From Ophiothrix spiculata (taxonomy: Eukaryota > Echinodermata > Ophiuroidea > Amphilepidida > Ophiotrichidae): DNA of 31,480 nucleotides. The DNA lies in the NCBI GenBank assembly GCA_000969725.1, contig JXSR01S028567.1. The stretch is one strand, 5' to 3'. The notes beneath the pieces were generated by a model. It was not told the DNA's origin. It did not search any database and saw only the letters and a program-made list of their open reading frames with translations. Every line of letters begins with the position of its first letter. Position 1 is the stretch's first letter. Made by a program: the position numbers and the translations under genes. This document shows positions 20,306-31,068 of this stretch, piece after piece.

Positions 20306-21174
20306 CGCGCATTAACTCCGTTACTCAGGCTCTGCTCACCTATCTTTCGCTACATAGCATTAACAGTACAAAATGAGATGGTGTATTCAAGAATAGGATT
20401 GATGCAAATGTTTCAAATTGGGGTGTTGATAAATTGAAATGGTTTGTAGAATTGCTCAAGTTGCTAGCATCGATTTTGAGTTGTATGTAACCTGTGGCAG
20501 GCACTATTCATTTGGATTAATATTGTTAATCTGTAGGAGGTTCTATAGCTTGTGTTATCAGAGTACAAGTTTGGTTTTCTATTGATAGTGAGGATAAAGC
20601 CAGATTCTTGGGAAGAGGAGTTTGGTAAATATGTGGATTTCTTGTGAAAACTAAAAATTCTTAAAATCTTTTATTTAAGATTTGATAGATGCCGAATCTT
20701 TGGATAAATGGATAGAATTAATGAAGAAAATTGTGTATGGGCTGTATCCTAATTTAGGTATCAAGTTCTGATCCATATTTATATTAAAGGTGCACTGCAT
20801 TTCAAAATTTTATCTGCAGATTATTTACACTTGGTATTTTTGATAACAACCAACTACCAAATGTTGTTCAAAACCTAGAATTTTGTTTGTCCACATGTTG
20901 ATCTTGAATATGAGGTTATTTTCTAAGTATCTATTGATGCTATTGCGAGGAAAAAGTTTTAGGTTTGTTTGTAAACAATTACTTGTAAACTAGGACATGA
21001 GGTTGGGGGGGGCCTGAACTAGGAACAATTATTGAATGATTGGAGCAATTTCCCCCCATAGCCCTGTTTCAAAAAGACTTGGTATCCATGTGTTAGTTGT
21101 ATTTATATTCATGGATGGAAAGAAGACAGAAATGAGGATAGCTCATATAATAGGTTGAAGAGAAAAGTCGAGAT

Positions 21175-21243
21175 TTGGTCACACACCATTAAAAAGGATG
21201 AACAACAACAGGTGGCCATTGATTTAAAACGAAATCTGAGAAG
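21175..21243 (+). repeat. Dispersed direct repeat, copy 2
   Basis: Shares the exact 19-mer TTTGGTCACACACCATTAA with 20230-20305, then AACAACAGGTG and CTGAGAAG, with roughly two-thirds identity over 70 bp by eye. No terminal structure identifies it as a transposon. Confidence 0.55.
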
Positions 21244-21945
21244 TGAGGTTGCTTCATGCTTAAACATCTCAAGGTTTGGTTTAGTCTTCTTTAATTACAA
21301 GGCAATGTAAGGGTATCCTGGGTAGAATGATGGATTGATGGAAAGAGCATTTCAACTTAGTAAATTCTTCAATTGATTTGGGGCTAACCATAGTTTTTGA
21401 CGAAAATTATTTCAAACCGCTTTAAAGTTCTGTTTTTTCAGTGTTTCCTGTATATTAAGTATAAAAAAGCTTATCTGTCAAGTTTTAATAGACAAGTCAG
21501 AATTTGAATTGATGAAAGTTGCAAAATGCCTTTACTTCTTTGATTCAATCTGAAAGTGCATTGGCTAAGATTATTATATTGATGAAGATGAAGAATTGTC
21601 CTAGCAGCCATTCATATAAAATTTCATTGATTTCATTGAAAATACAGAGTATTGTTTTTTACATCAGATCTACCAGAGTATCTTAGAAAATATGGTCCGA
21701 TTTAAACATGCAATGAGTTTTTTTAACATTTACGTAAAGATACTTTGATAAAGATACTGCATTGGATGGCTCCATTTGGTCGCCTTTTTCAGGGTAGGAC
21801 TGTCTGATTTAACGTCTTCTGATGATAATCTTGCTGAGGTCTTGTCAATTGAATACGCCAGTACAAGAAAACCCCAACTCCAATAGCTCCCTTTGTAAAG
21901 TATAAATGCATACAAATTTCTGAAAATTCTTTCAAATCACTAAAA

Positions 21946-22189
21946 AGCATTTCCATGTCTATATCCCAATCATAGTGTCACATGTGACCTTGTAGTTAAC
22001 GTTTTTAGACATTGTTAGATAATTTTTTTAGTGTTTAGTTGCAGCGGGGAGCTCATGGAAATGGGGTGTTCTTGTACTGGCTGTTTAAATATAGAAACGA
22101 AGTACTATAAGAGTTATCTAACAATGTCTAAAAAAGTAAACTACAAGGTCAAATGTGACCTATGATTAGGAAATTGACATGGAAATGCT
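21946..22189. mobile_element. 244-bp MITE with ~75-bp inverted arms
   Basis: AGCATTTCCATGTC (21946) through GACATTGTTAGATAA is repeated inverted at 22114-22189 with modest divergence, including CATGTGACCTTGTAGTT versus minus-strand CATTTGACCTTGTAGTT. The central roughly 90 bp is unpaired. Target duplication not evident; non-coding. Confidence 0.75.
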
Positions 22190-24103
22190 ATTTCACACTC
22201 ATAACAATTATGTGATCTGTCATGATGACCTCCTTGTCACCTTTTTTTAGTTCCGTCCCACAATTTAATATTGTATTGAGTGAAAGCTCACAGGATCAGG
22301 TCACTTGAGTTGGAGTAATTAAAACGGATGTGAATGGTGCAATCATGCACACAATAATTAGTTTTCATCCTGAAGATATTTTTTGTGAAAATGTCCGAAG
22401 AGATTTATTGAAATTGACTTGTGGAAATGTAAGAGATAGGTTTATTGATAATCAAAATGGCCATATAAGCACACTGTGCTGTCTTGATGCTGTTGTTTTC
22501 AAAGAAATTATAGATTTGATTTTCCAGAAGAAAGACATCATTACCAACAATTTTGTCATTATGTTTATTTATATCCTGTAAGTGAATTCAAAATGTTTAA
22601 CACTTAATCAGATTCACAGATAGCGAGAGAATTTACTCGAGCAAAATGGGGTCAAAGATGCACACTCAGCTCAGTAACATGTATGTCAGTGTCCCATGCA
22701 ATGCAGCGTTAAATTTGTACATGTACAGCACTCGGTGAAATAAATGCACAGTTAATGCATTTGTGATATACAGAGTTATTTATAAACACTCTGCTGTGTT
22801 GCATATTGTGATAAGCTTACATCAATAAATCTATAGGATTTGATCATGCTCATTGACAGCACTTTGTGTTCAGAAATATACTGCATTTAAACATGTATTT
22901 TATTTGATACATCTTTAGAAATAAATTTACGGTTAAAAAACAATGTCCTTAGATCAATCTTCTTTGGGAGATATTAGGGTAATCTACCTAAAAATTGATG
23001 TGGCGGATTCTCCTTGTTTGAATTCGATAATGAAAACTGTATTAAGAATAGTTTCAACTGACTAGACAAATACTCTATTTTTTTTAATATGGGTAAATTG
23101 TTTAATAAGTTTCTCAAAAGGACATTTTACCAAGACAACAAAATTGGTTGTTTAACCATGTTTTTTACTGCAAAATGTAAAAGTCTATTATATGGATAAA
23201 CCTTTTTCAAATTTGACAACTCCAAATATGTATATATCCATGCCCCTATTTTGAATGTGCTTAAACATCCCTGGGCTAAATGGGCTTAAAGTTAACTATA
23301 AAGGGCCAGAAAAAGGAGTAGAACTCTTATTTTTCACTGGATTGTGATATTTTACGAGATCTGTTAGTAACAGTTAGCTTAATGAGCTCATTCAAATATG
23401 CGCTTGTAATAGACTGTTTTCTGGCCAAACATAGGTAAAGGCCTTTGACAATTTAGATTATCTCTACTCAGCAATGTGATACTATTTCTATATGCAAATA
23501 AAAAAGACATCAAAGTATAGCCAAAGCAACATGGTATCATAAAATGATGACTTCAGACCATAATGTTCATGTCGTGTAATCTTTTGCGTTACATATATGG
23601 ATGTGTTATTCAAATTGTATTCAGGCTAATGCATTGATACATCAAATATGGACTTGTAAGTTGGGATTAAATCTCGTAGGAGTCAATTTATTGGAGAAGA
23701 CATTTTAATTTAATCAGTGAGAATTTGCCCATAGCATGACAGACAATACTGAGTAGATTAGAAGAAATACCAGCTCATTATGGTGATGATTAGGGTGCCA
23801 GTCTCCTCTGCTATGAACGAACGGCATTCTGTTGCTGTGGATACAAGCATACTTTAGTTAATGTATGTAGGAGACACAACACTCTCCTGATAAGATGCTC
23901 TCTCACACTGCTTTAATAGTTAAAGCACAAGAACAATTTAGTTTTGCATTACTGAACATTATCATTTTTAGAAGTAGTCCCTATATAACACATAAGATGT
24001 TGAAATAAATAACCTTTCGATGTCCATTCTGCAAGCCATTCCCGACTTCAATAAATATCAAGTTGAAAATCTAAAGGAAAAACTTTTAAAATAAAATTTG
24101 CAA
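22190..24103. other. Spacer with no recognisable gene
   Basis: An 83-codon frame (22330-22581) has no motif I can name. TGTACATGTACA-like words occur near 22715. Otherwise featureless intronic sequence. Confidence 0.45.
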
Positions 24104-24294
24104 TGGGGGAATCTACACGGGAGTGCAAATCCAGATGAATGCGCATCTCTGCAATAGACTGTGGCTACTCGTATGTCAGATCCAGATCTGCTGTACAGTA
24201 TTCATCGTACATTTGTATGTGTTTAGATGCGGATCTCAGATCTGGATCTCAGAGATGCGCAGCATATGGATCGGCACTCAGTGTAAATTGCCCC
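24104..24294. mobile_element. Palindromic MITE, family A copy 2 (inverted)
   Basis: The left end GGGGGAATCTACACGGGAGT and the right end (minus strand GGGGCAATTTACACTGAGTG) are inverted repeats. The whole 190 bp is the reverse complement of the copy at 5080-5266 with moderate divergence, sharing GCTGTACAG, CAGATC(C) words and GAGTGC-ATCCA termini. The 67-codon frame at 24123 is incidental. Confidence 0.75.
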
Positions 24295-24537
24295 AATTAA
24301 TGACTTGCCACATAATCATCATTTGAATGTATCATTACAGACTAAAAATGGTACACAAACTTACTTTTTTGGTTGGAAGTGACTTCAAGCACATGAATCA
24401 GTATAGTATTTGAGGCAGTATAATCACTGGTGATTCCTCAACAATTATTTAAAATTCACTTATATAATGAACTTAAGCAAATCTTGCATTTTTGTTTAAT
24501 AGATCAAAATGATTACATCACCAAACATGAATTTATA

Positions 24538-24814
24538 CAGGGGTGTGATTTGCCCAGATTTGTCTTGATTTCAAGACTTTTTTAATATAGCCCTGGATTT
24601 TTTCCTTCGTAAATCGCTAGAAAAACGATCGCACAAACTGGAAAAAATCATTGATAAAGGAATTTTAATCTGAAACTGCCTCTGAAATGATGTTTCCTGC
24701 AATATTTAATGTGTAGAAACCCTCTGGCTTGGACCCCAGCCATGAAGACGCTCCGCTCGCGTTGCTCTATTACATTCTTCCAAGATTTTTTTAAAAACCT
24801 CAATCACAGCCCTG
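24538..24814. mobile_element. Non-autonomous hAT-like element
   Basis: The left end CAGGGGTGTGATT and the right end (minus strand CAGGGCTGTGATT) match 12/13. CAGGG ends are typical of hAT elements. The flanking 8-mers do not match convincingly, so the target duplication is lost or the boundary is off by a few bases. 277 bp, non-coding; includes an unusually CpG-rich patch GACGCTCCGCTCGCGTTGC near 24748. Confidence 0.5.
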
Positions 24815-26394
24815 ACACAAAATGACAGCGTCATCTTGCCATGCATGGTTTTAAATACGACTCTGGCCTTTATTATCTTTATGTTTCAACAACATGCCAT
24901 TTATTAGTCGTTGTATTGCAAGAGCCTAATGCAGTGATGTTAGAATTGGCAATTCAGGTTTTACTTTTTCGCACATTTTTTGGGAAAAAATATTCAGAGG
25001 AGCACATCTATGTTCCTGTGTGAAGTAGAATTAAATCTGAGCAATGGTGTTATCTAGGGTGGGCAAATATATGGAACTTGTGATGATGTTTGTGTTTACG
25101 TATTCTTGTAATGAGACATTACATTAAATAATCATGAAGGTTGCTTTTTACAAAAAGAAAGGCTACAGCTAGGAATCAATATTGGTATCTTATAGGCTCA
25201 TATATATGTAAACATAATATACACTGGACTGTCTTATAATGTAGTTTAGCTTGGCTGGTTTCCAAGGAAATCATTTCCACACTATGAAATGGAAGATGTT
25301 GAGGGTAATTGATCAAATGTTGACGTCATGTGGATTGAGACAGATAATAGCACAGATGGATTTCTTTATACGTTCTGACATATCTACTTATGGAAAATAA
25401 CACAAAAATTGATCATGTTTTTGTTGTTGTTGACTTCATTGGCTAACTTGTTATATAAATGTTATTTGGAGATCATTTGTTTGCAAGGGTCAGTTTGTTT
25501 TTCTTTCTGTATAGACTGTGAGATGTGAGGATTGTATATTTGGATGTAGGGATGTATGCATTTTTTCTGTAGTGTTTTTAGTGCTATTTAAATTTTTGTT
25601 GGAGCATGGTCAAAGTAGACAAGGTTAATTATTGGATAAGAGATCGTTAAATGTTTGCTATATAAATGCCGTCTTATACAGGTCTACAAAATATAAGATT
25701 AAAGTCGTTTTTAAGGGTATTTTGATAATGATATATTCCCATACTGAAAAACAGTTGTTGAAAATAAGGCTTAAAATATTGGTACTGGTAGTTTGTCTTT
25801 CATCCCATGACCTTTTGACAGTTCAATGCAATATGTAGTATTTTTTCTCATTTTTATTTTATTTAATTTGGTTTTATTTTATTTTTTTTTGTGCGCTAAA
25901 AGTAAGTTCATATTCTTCTTGTAATTACAAATAATTTCATCAAATTTCTTATATCTTGGATGTACTTTCTCTCAAAGTATATAATCATCTTTTGGATTTA
26001 CGAAAGAAAAGGTGACTCAATGCCAGGATATTTTTGCCAGTTTTAAAAAAGAATAAATACAAATATGAAATTTTATGTTTTGCATTTTGACCATCTCAGA
26101 TGTGCAGTGAATGCATGTGGGGGATGTGACCAATTTTGAAAGCTTGTTTAAGGGAAAATAGTTGTTTGTAACTTGACAAAGAGCAGGACGGTTTTGGAAA
26201 TCAAAAGTTGCAAAACTTCCTGCAGTTTCTTGCAAATTGAAACTTTGTTGGTTCAATCGAAAGACATGTAGTGATGTTATGTGTATGTTTACATACCATT
26301 TATATAAGAAATGGTAAGCCAAAAAGGAAATGTAAAGAAATATCTCCGACTGTCTTTGCTTACTGGACTCTTGGTGTTAATTAGTTATGTAGTT
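24815..26394. other. Spacer with no recognisable gene
   Basis: Open frames at 24841-25023, 25632-25838 and 26017-26322 (minus) show no motifs. A T/A-rich run lies at about 25840-25890. No repeats recognised. Confidence 0.45.
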
Positions 26395-26489
26395 GTATGG
26401 GGCAGCTGTAAGCTTGGGTTCCATAACCTTTTTGATTTTAAAATAAATTGCAAGAAATAATCAATATAATTAATCTAACGGAAGTAAAT
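26395..26489 (+). repeat. Perfect 95-bp direct repeat, copy 1
   Basis: Begins GTATGGGGCAGCTGTAAGCT and ends CTAACGGAAGTAAAT. Identical at all 95 positions to 29131-29225, same orientation, with no similarity in the immediate flanks. No terminal inverted repeats, tRNA-like head or tail. Confidence 0.95.
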
Positions 26490-26660
26490 TATGAATACTA
26501 TTGATGCTAACGATTAAATATATGAAGACACAGTAAACTGAGCAGAAGAAAAACTTGTAATGAGAACATGCTTCGTGTTTAGATTTAAACCGAAATTAGA
26601 ATGAAGCTTTTCAAGTTTGTGAAATCCTCTAATAAGGTTGGTATTTGTGTTGATTAATAC

Positions 26661-28100
26661 TAGGGATATCAACGAGAAAATTTAAGTTCCTATTCAATTT
26701 GTTTTCATGACACATTCGAATTGCACTCTGTTTCCAAAGTAAAATGACACCAAGATCACATTTGTAGGTCAAGCGGTTCCGGAGATATTAAAGATTTTGT
26801 CCGAAAAAATCGGCGCTTTTTGAGTTACAAATAGGGTTAAATTAGAGAAAATGTAAATATAAGGAATTTACTGGCGTGTAAAAATGACAAACAAACTAAG
26901 AAACCTATTTGTTTTGTATATTTTTCTTCTACAAGTGCCTGGCAGTAGCTAAGCGTCCAAAAAAATCCCATGTCTCACTACGTATTGAAAATATCCGACC
27001 AAATTTGAGGTCATTTGTACAATTTCAACAAATGGACCCGTTTGACAAGCTGTTACAGATATACAACGGGAGTAGGATGAATAAACAAACTCAGCACCGC
27101 CACTTACGTTAAACCAGGAAATCCCAACTTTCCTGGTTAAACCAGTATAGGTACGCGAAACAATGGCAATTACAATGAGTATACTTACTCCCATAATCTT
27201 TAAAAGTGTTTATATCTACAATATTGGAATGATTTTTACCAGATAAATGACATGAAAGAGTGGTGTAAGTGAGTAACAGTATGATATTGAACCAAATTCA
27301 CAATTATTTTAACATTTACCATCCAAAAAGACGTAAGAAAGAGTCGTCGTGTTATGCAATGTCCAGCCAGCTTTGTGCCGGGAGACGCCGGGTATGCATC
27401 TCCAAGGAGTATTCCCATTGATGGCGGGGATTTATAAAACACGTCGGAGTGTGGGGTTTGGACCGGGGTTCGGAGGACATTTCGCGATTTCGCGAAGTGA
27501 TTCATACGTTGTTGGAAGTTAAAAAATGTACCATTTTGATCACGAATATCTACCGGGTGCAATGATGCAGGAAACTTTTTCGGAGACGTCTTGTGTCATC
27601 CAAGAATTGCAAAAGTATTGGGAGATCTCCGACCGGAGCAGTGGTCAGGGGTTTCAAACGATTGCTGTGAAGTACAAGAGGTGGTTTTTAAAAAGTCTCC
27701 TTCATAAATGGAACAATGGATCAATCTCCTATAAAATAATAGTTTACATTTTGCCTAAAAGGGAGTAAATCACTTCGCGAAATTCCATTTTTGTACAACG
27801 CGCTATACCGCAGAACAGGGCTTAATTTGAGTTTGCACGGCAACCTCTGGTCCATTTTCACACGGAGCTGCTCATTTATGAAAACATACGAACATTCAAT
27901 CAACTATAATATACTTGTTTTATGATTGAAAACTAAAAAGAACCCCCCTCAATATTTAAAAAAAAAACTCGATTTTTTCAATAGGTATATTTTTAATTAT
28001 TTTAAACATTATTGAACCCGTCATTGAGGAGTCTAAAGTTTAGGTACTTGAACAAAAATTTCAATCCAGCACGGATTTTTCTACACTAATTGACATCCCT
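26661..28100. mobile_element. 1.44-kb hAT-like element with 8-bp target duplication
   Basis: ATTAATAC flanks both sides exactly (26653-26660, 28101-28108). The ends are TAGGGATATCAACGAG and, on the minus strand, AGGGATGTCAATTAG, conforming to the hAT terminus pattern (T/C)A(A/G)NG. Internally there is a perfect hairpin AACCAGGAAA/TTTCCTGGTT (27112-27138) and an inverted pair TTTCGCGAAGTGATT (about 27489) / AATCACTTCGCGAAA (about 27769). Open frames of 67-108 codons on both strands (26909-27112, 27236-27562 minus, 27526-27768) show no hAT transposase dimerisation motif, so the element looks non-autonomous. CpG words are more common here than in neighbouring DNA, suggesting a relatively young insertion. 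Confidence 0.75.
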
Positions 28101-28108
28101 ATTAATAC

Positions 28109-29130
28109 CATTATTAGTTGTTTCAATAGTTGGGATTGATTTTTGCAAGAAGAAATAATTACCATCAATAGTCCCGATGTGGTTCTCATATGGGACATCG
28201 TGTTTACATATCCATTAATCAATTATAGACTGATCTCTTGTCTGTAGACGCTCTCTATGTTGCCTCTCTCCTATGGTACAATTTTTGTTGGGTTTTATTT
28301 TTAGCAATATATTTTAAAATGTAGCCATAAGTGATTAAATTGATAGCAAAATGTAATTGAACTCATTAACGCTGAGATAATTTATACAAGTTAGGTGTTT
28401 CAGTTTCTGTAATTATGGGGAGCGTTCAAATTGTGAAAAATAGAATGTTTAAAATGTGACGTCTGATATTGCATTGTATCATATTTCTCTGATTGATTCT
28501 GTCTCTTGACATTTTGGGATGTGGTACACAACAAAATAGCGACAGATTTCTGAAAGAGTTGTTAAGTTTGCATGACGTGTATCTTATTGCTGTTGTAGAT
28601 AGAATCAAAGCTAATGGCATTATAATTGTATTTGTTATTCTACACTCATATTTTTTTTCTTACACTTTATAAAAAGTGAGTAAAAACTATCTCTAGGTAA
28701 ATGGAGACAGTTTCAAAGTGCAATAGTTAGCCACCCTTGCCCTACACTGTTTAATGTTGCAGCTGTGGCATCATTAGTCACATTTATGTTAACATTACAG
28801 GCATGAAAGTACCTTCAATATTGAATGTAATATTTACTTAACATAATACATGAAGTTGAAGTGATGTTTTTATTCAGTACAGAGTGAATAAGTGAAATGC
28901 CATTGTCACCATTTTATTTGGTTAAATATTTGGATTAAAAATATTTTGAAATATGTAATACAAAATCTTTTCAAGTAAAGATTGGTTGTATGTTAGCCAT
29001 TTTTGTTGGATCACAATTTATCTTGTTTATGTTACTTGGGCCATATTTAGTATTCATGGATTAAATATTTTCATCACATTTGATGTCTAAAAGCATTGTA
29101 CTTGGCATTCTGTTATCCAAATTTATGCAA
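28109..29130. other. Spacer with no recognisable gene
   Basis: AT-rich intronic sequence between the hAT-like element and the second 95-bp repeat; no structure recognised. Confidence 0.45.
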
Positions 29131-29225
29131 GTATGGGGCAGCTGTAAGCTTGGGTTCCATAACCTTTTTGATTTTAAAATAAATTGCAAGAAATAATCAA
29201 TATAATTAATCTAACGGAAGTAAAT
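29131..29225 (+). repeat. Perfect 95-bp direct repeat, copy 2
   Basis: Base-for-base identical to 26395-26489, 2736 bp downstream in the same orientation. Flanking sequences differ on both sides. Confidence 0.95.
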
Positions 29226-29771
29226 GTGCACATGTATACTACAAGTGTTGTAAGCTTACACAACTAGGAATATATATTAGGCTCTGTATTTATAAAGTCA
29301 AGTTGAAGGCTAGATTCATTTTCAACCTGGTTTTAAGCACATTTCACATTCTTAATTTATCTCCATAATATGTTAACAATGAGAACCACCTGTTTAGAAT
29401 ATTGTAAAGAAAAGCATTTTGTCTGTTGCCTTGAAGTAATTATAGACAGTGTGGAGAAAGACTGTGTATCTGTAAAAGCCGGCAGGTGGATATGTGAGAA
29501 TACTATTGTGGTAAATTGATAGTGGAGAATTGTGATTTCCTGGCCTGGCTTCCCCAAGCCAATCGGCAATGATTTGTGGGCATAGTTAAAATACAAAAGC
29601 TGCATATTAAAAGTTCATTAGGCTGTAAATGTGCTAGGAATAAACATCATTTCCTGAAATCTAGCCATGATATAACGACATGTGAATGATGGAAGAAGGT
29701 TAAGAGTACACATGAGTTATTAGGACGGTTATCTTCTGAAGATAGCAACAGGTGATTCATTGTTTGGAGTA

Positions 29772-29810
29772 CAATCTGCTGCCTTGACTTGATGGAGAAG
29801 CAGCAGATTG
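29772..29810. repeat. 11-bp perfect hairpin
   Basis: CAATCTGCTGC (29772-29782) pairs with GCAGCAGATTG (29800-29810), loop 17 nt. Too short for a typical microRNA precursor as it stands. Confidence 0.5.
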
Positions 29811-30033
29811 CTGTTTGTTGTATGATGCTATACAGTGTATACTATGGTGTTGTAGCATTATATAAGAAGATAAGCTTTCAAACTGGTCCATATGATTCCC
29901 AACAAAATGCAAATGATTCTTGGCAAAATGGCGATTTACCAAGACATGATATAGGCCTATGATGTAAATTTTCATGATAGAATAAATTTAACCAAAATAT
30001 TTACATAAAATGTTGTTAGTGAATGTGCATTAA

Positions 30034-30065
30034 GTGCAGACACATTAAATCATTTGTGTCTGCAC
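30034..30065. repeat. 11-bp perfect hairpin
   Basis: GTGCAGACACA (30034-30044) pairs with TGTGTCTGCAC (30055-30065), loop 10 nt; GC-richer than its surroundings. Confidence 0.5.
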
Positions 30066-30265
30066 AGTATTGTAATGCAGCCATTCATCATACACCTCCC
30101 TTGAATTTGCCATTTTCTTTTTCAGAAATTCAGATACAGGGCAAAATACACACATTCAAACATTTAAAAGTCATTTAAAGATGATATTGATATTTTTTAT
30201 GAATTTGAAATGCCCATACCCATCTTAAACATCTTGCATAGTATCAGCTTTCATTTCAGCTCCAA

Positions 30266-30295
30266 TACATCTAAAAAAAACAATTTTTAGATGTA
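30266..30295. repeat. 12-bp perfect hairpin
   Basis: TACATCTAAAAA (30266-30277) pairs with TTTTTAGATGTA (30284-30295), 6-nt loop. Read on the + strand it ends in G/U-containing sequence, not a clean U-tract. Confidence 0.45.
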
Positions 30296-30948
30296 GTTGC
30301 ATTAAAAATTTACATAAAAATGTACATTTTATAAAATTTAAATTTTGATACACATTTTCTCAAAGAATTTATTGTAATTCTACTTCAAATTGTCATAGGA
30401 CTTTTGAACAATTGTGAATTAAGGTTGATGACATTTCTGTTGAATTTACAATCTATTGGATTGACCAGGGACTGACTTTACTCAAGGTTTGTAGTGGATA
30501 GTCACATATTAGTATGTTTTGCCTAAGATAGGTTGATGGATAAACTGAATTTTTCAGAAGGTGAAAAGTAAAACATCATCTTGTTTGTACAATTTGGTAC
30601 ATTTGTTTGAAACAGGTAAATAATATTTACTGTTTTTATTGTGAAAATAATGGTCAGTCTTTGAAGAGGAAAAAACCCAACAGTAAGTTCAGTGCATTTT
30701 TCGTTCACTCTTGTCTGTATATGTTCTTCCCACCCATGTAAGCTCAGTCTTAGCAGCAGCATAATGAAATGCAATGCTAGCTTGATTGTACAGAGTGCAT
30801 CCATCCATCAATCTAGCCCTACTACAATACAGTATCTTGAGTACTCAGTAGATTAGTTGGGACACATATGTACTGATAGATGAGTTCCTCCATATCTTTT
30901 GTAAGCATCTTCAGTGACTTTTCCTTTTTTTATGTGTTCATTTTACAG

Positions 30949-31068
30949 GGATCTGAAGACTCCAATTATGGAAGGCCTTCTGATTCGGATTTATCGCTGG
31001 ATGAGGATCGAGAAGCCTGGAAGAAGGAAACCGAGCGACAGGCCCTTGCTCAACTAGACAAGGCTCGG
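30949..31068 (+). CDS. CACNB: Internal exon of voltage-gated calcium channel beta subunit
   Basis: This 120-nt exon encodes 40 residues starting [14 protein letters not shown] and ending in [12 protein letters not shown]. The pattern RPSDSD, then an SLDEDRE acidic stretch, then a charged helix [10 protein letters not shown](R/K), is the signature of the conserved segment just before the SH3 domain of CaV-beta subunits. These cytoplasmic proteins bind the pore-forming alpha-1 subunit and control its surface delivery and gating. The acceptor is a pyrimidine-rich tract ending in TTTTACAG at 30948, and the donor is GTAAGC at 31069. Both boundaries are phase 0, so the exon is 40 whole codons. In vertebrate genes this is the first common exon, joined to several variable N-terminal exons; the next exon should open with (T/S)KPVAFAVRTNV and lies outside the window. 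The upstream ATG at 30880 is in the intron, not a start. Family call is secure; which paralogue is not determinable. Confidence 0.93.

Larger units (their letters stand above)
11562..30948 (+). other. Proposed 19.4-kb first intron, packed with repeats
   Basis: If the exon at 11475-11561 splices to 30949, this interval is the intervening intron: donor GTACGG at 11562, acceptor ending TTTTACAG at 30948. It contains no convincing further exon and hosts most of the transposable elements listed here. The acceptor end is certain; the donor end is as uncertain as the first exon. Confidence 0.5.
29226..30948. other. Last part of the intron before the calcium-channel exon
   Basis: Contains three short perfect hairpins (29772-29810, 30034-30065, 30266-30295) and the pyrimidine tract plus AG acceptor at its end. 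Open frames of 72-93 codons on the minus strand have no recognisable content. Confidence 0.5.

Noticed and set aside
23813..23860. Possible short first exon starting MNERHSVAVDTS
   Set aside because: Stops after 14 codons with no GT donor in a usable place.
24123..24326. 67-codon open frame
   Set aside because: Mostly contained in the palindromic MITE 24104-24294, with a counterpart in the 5080 copy on both strands.
27236..27562. Harbinger-type nuclease fragment suggested by GILLGDAYP on the minus strand
   Set aside because: The match is one short phrase with no supporting motifs, and the enclosing element has hAT-type ends with an 8-bp duplication, not the 3-bp one of Harbinger.
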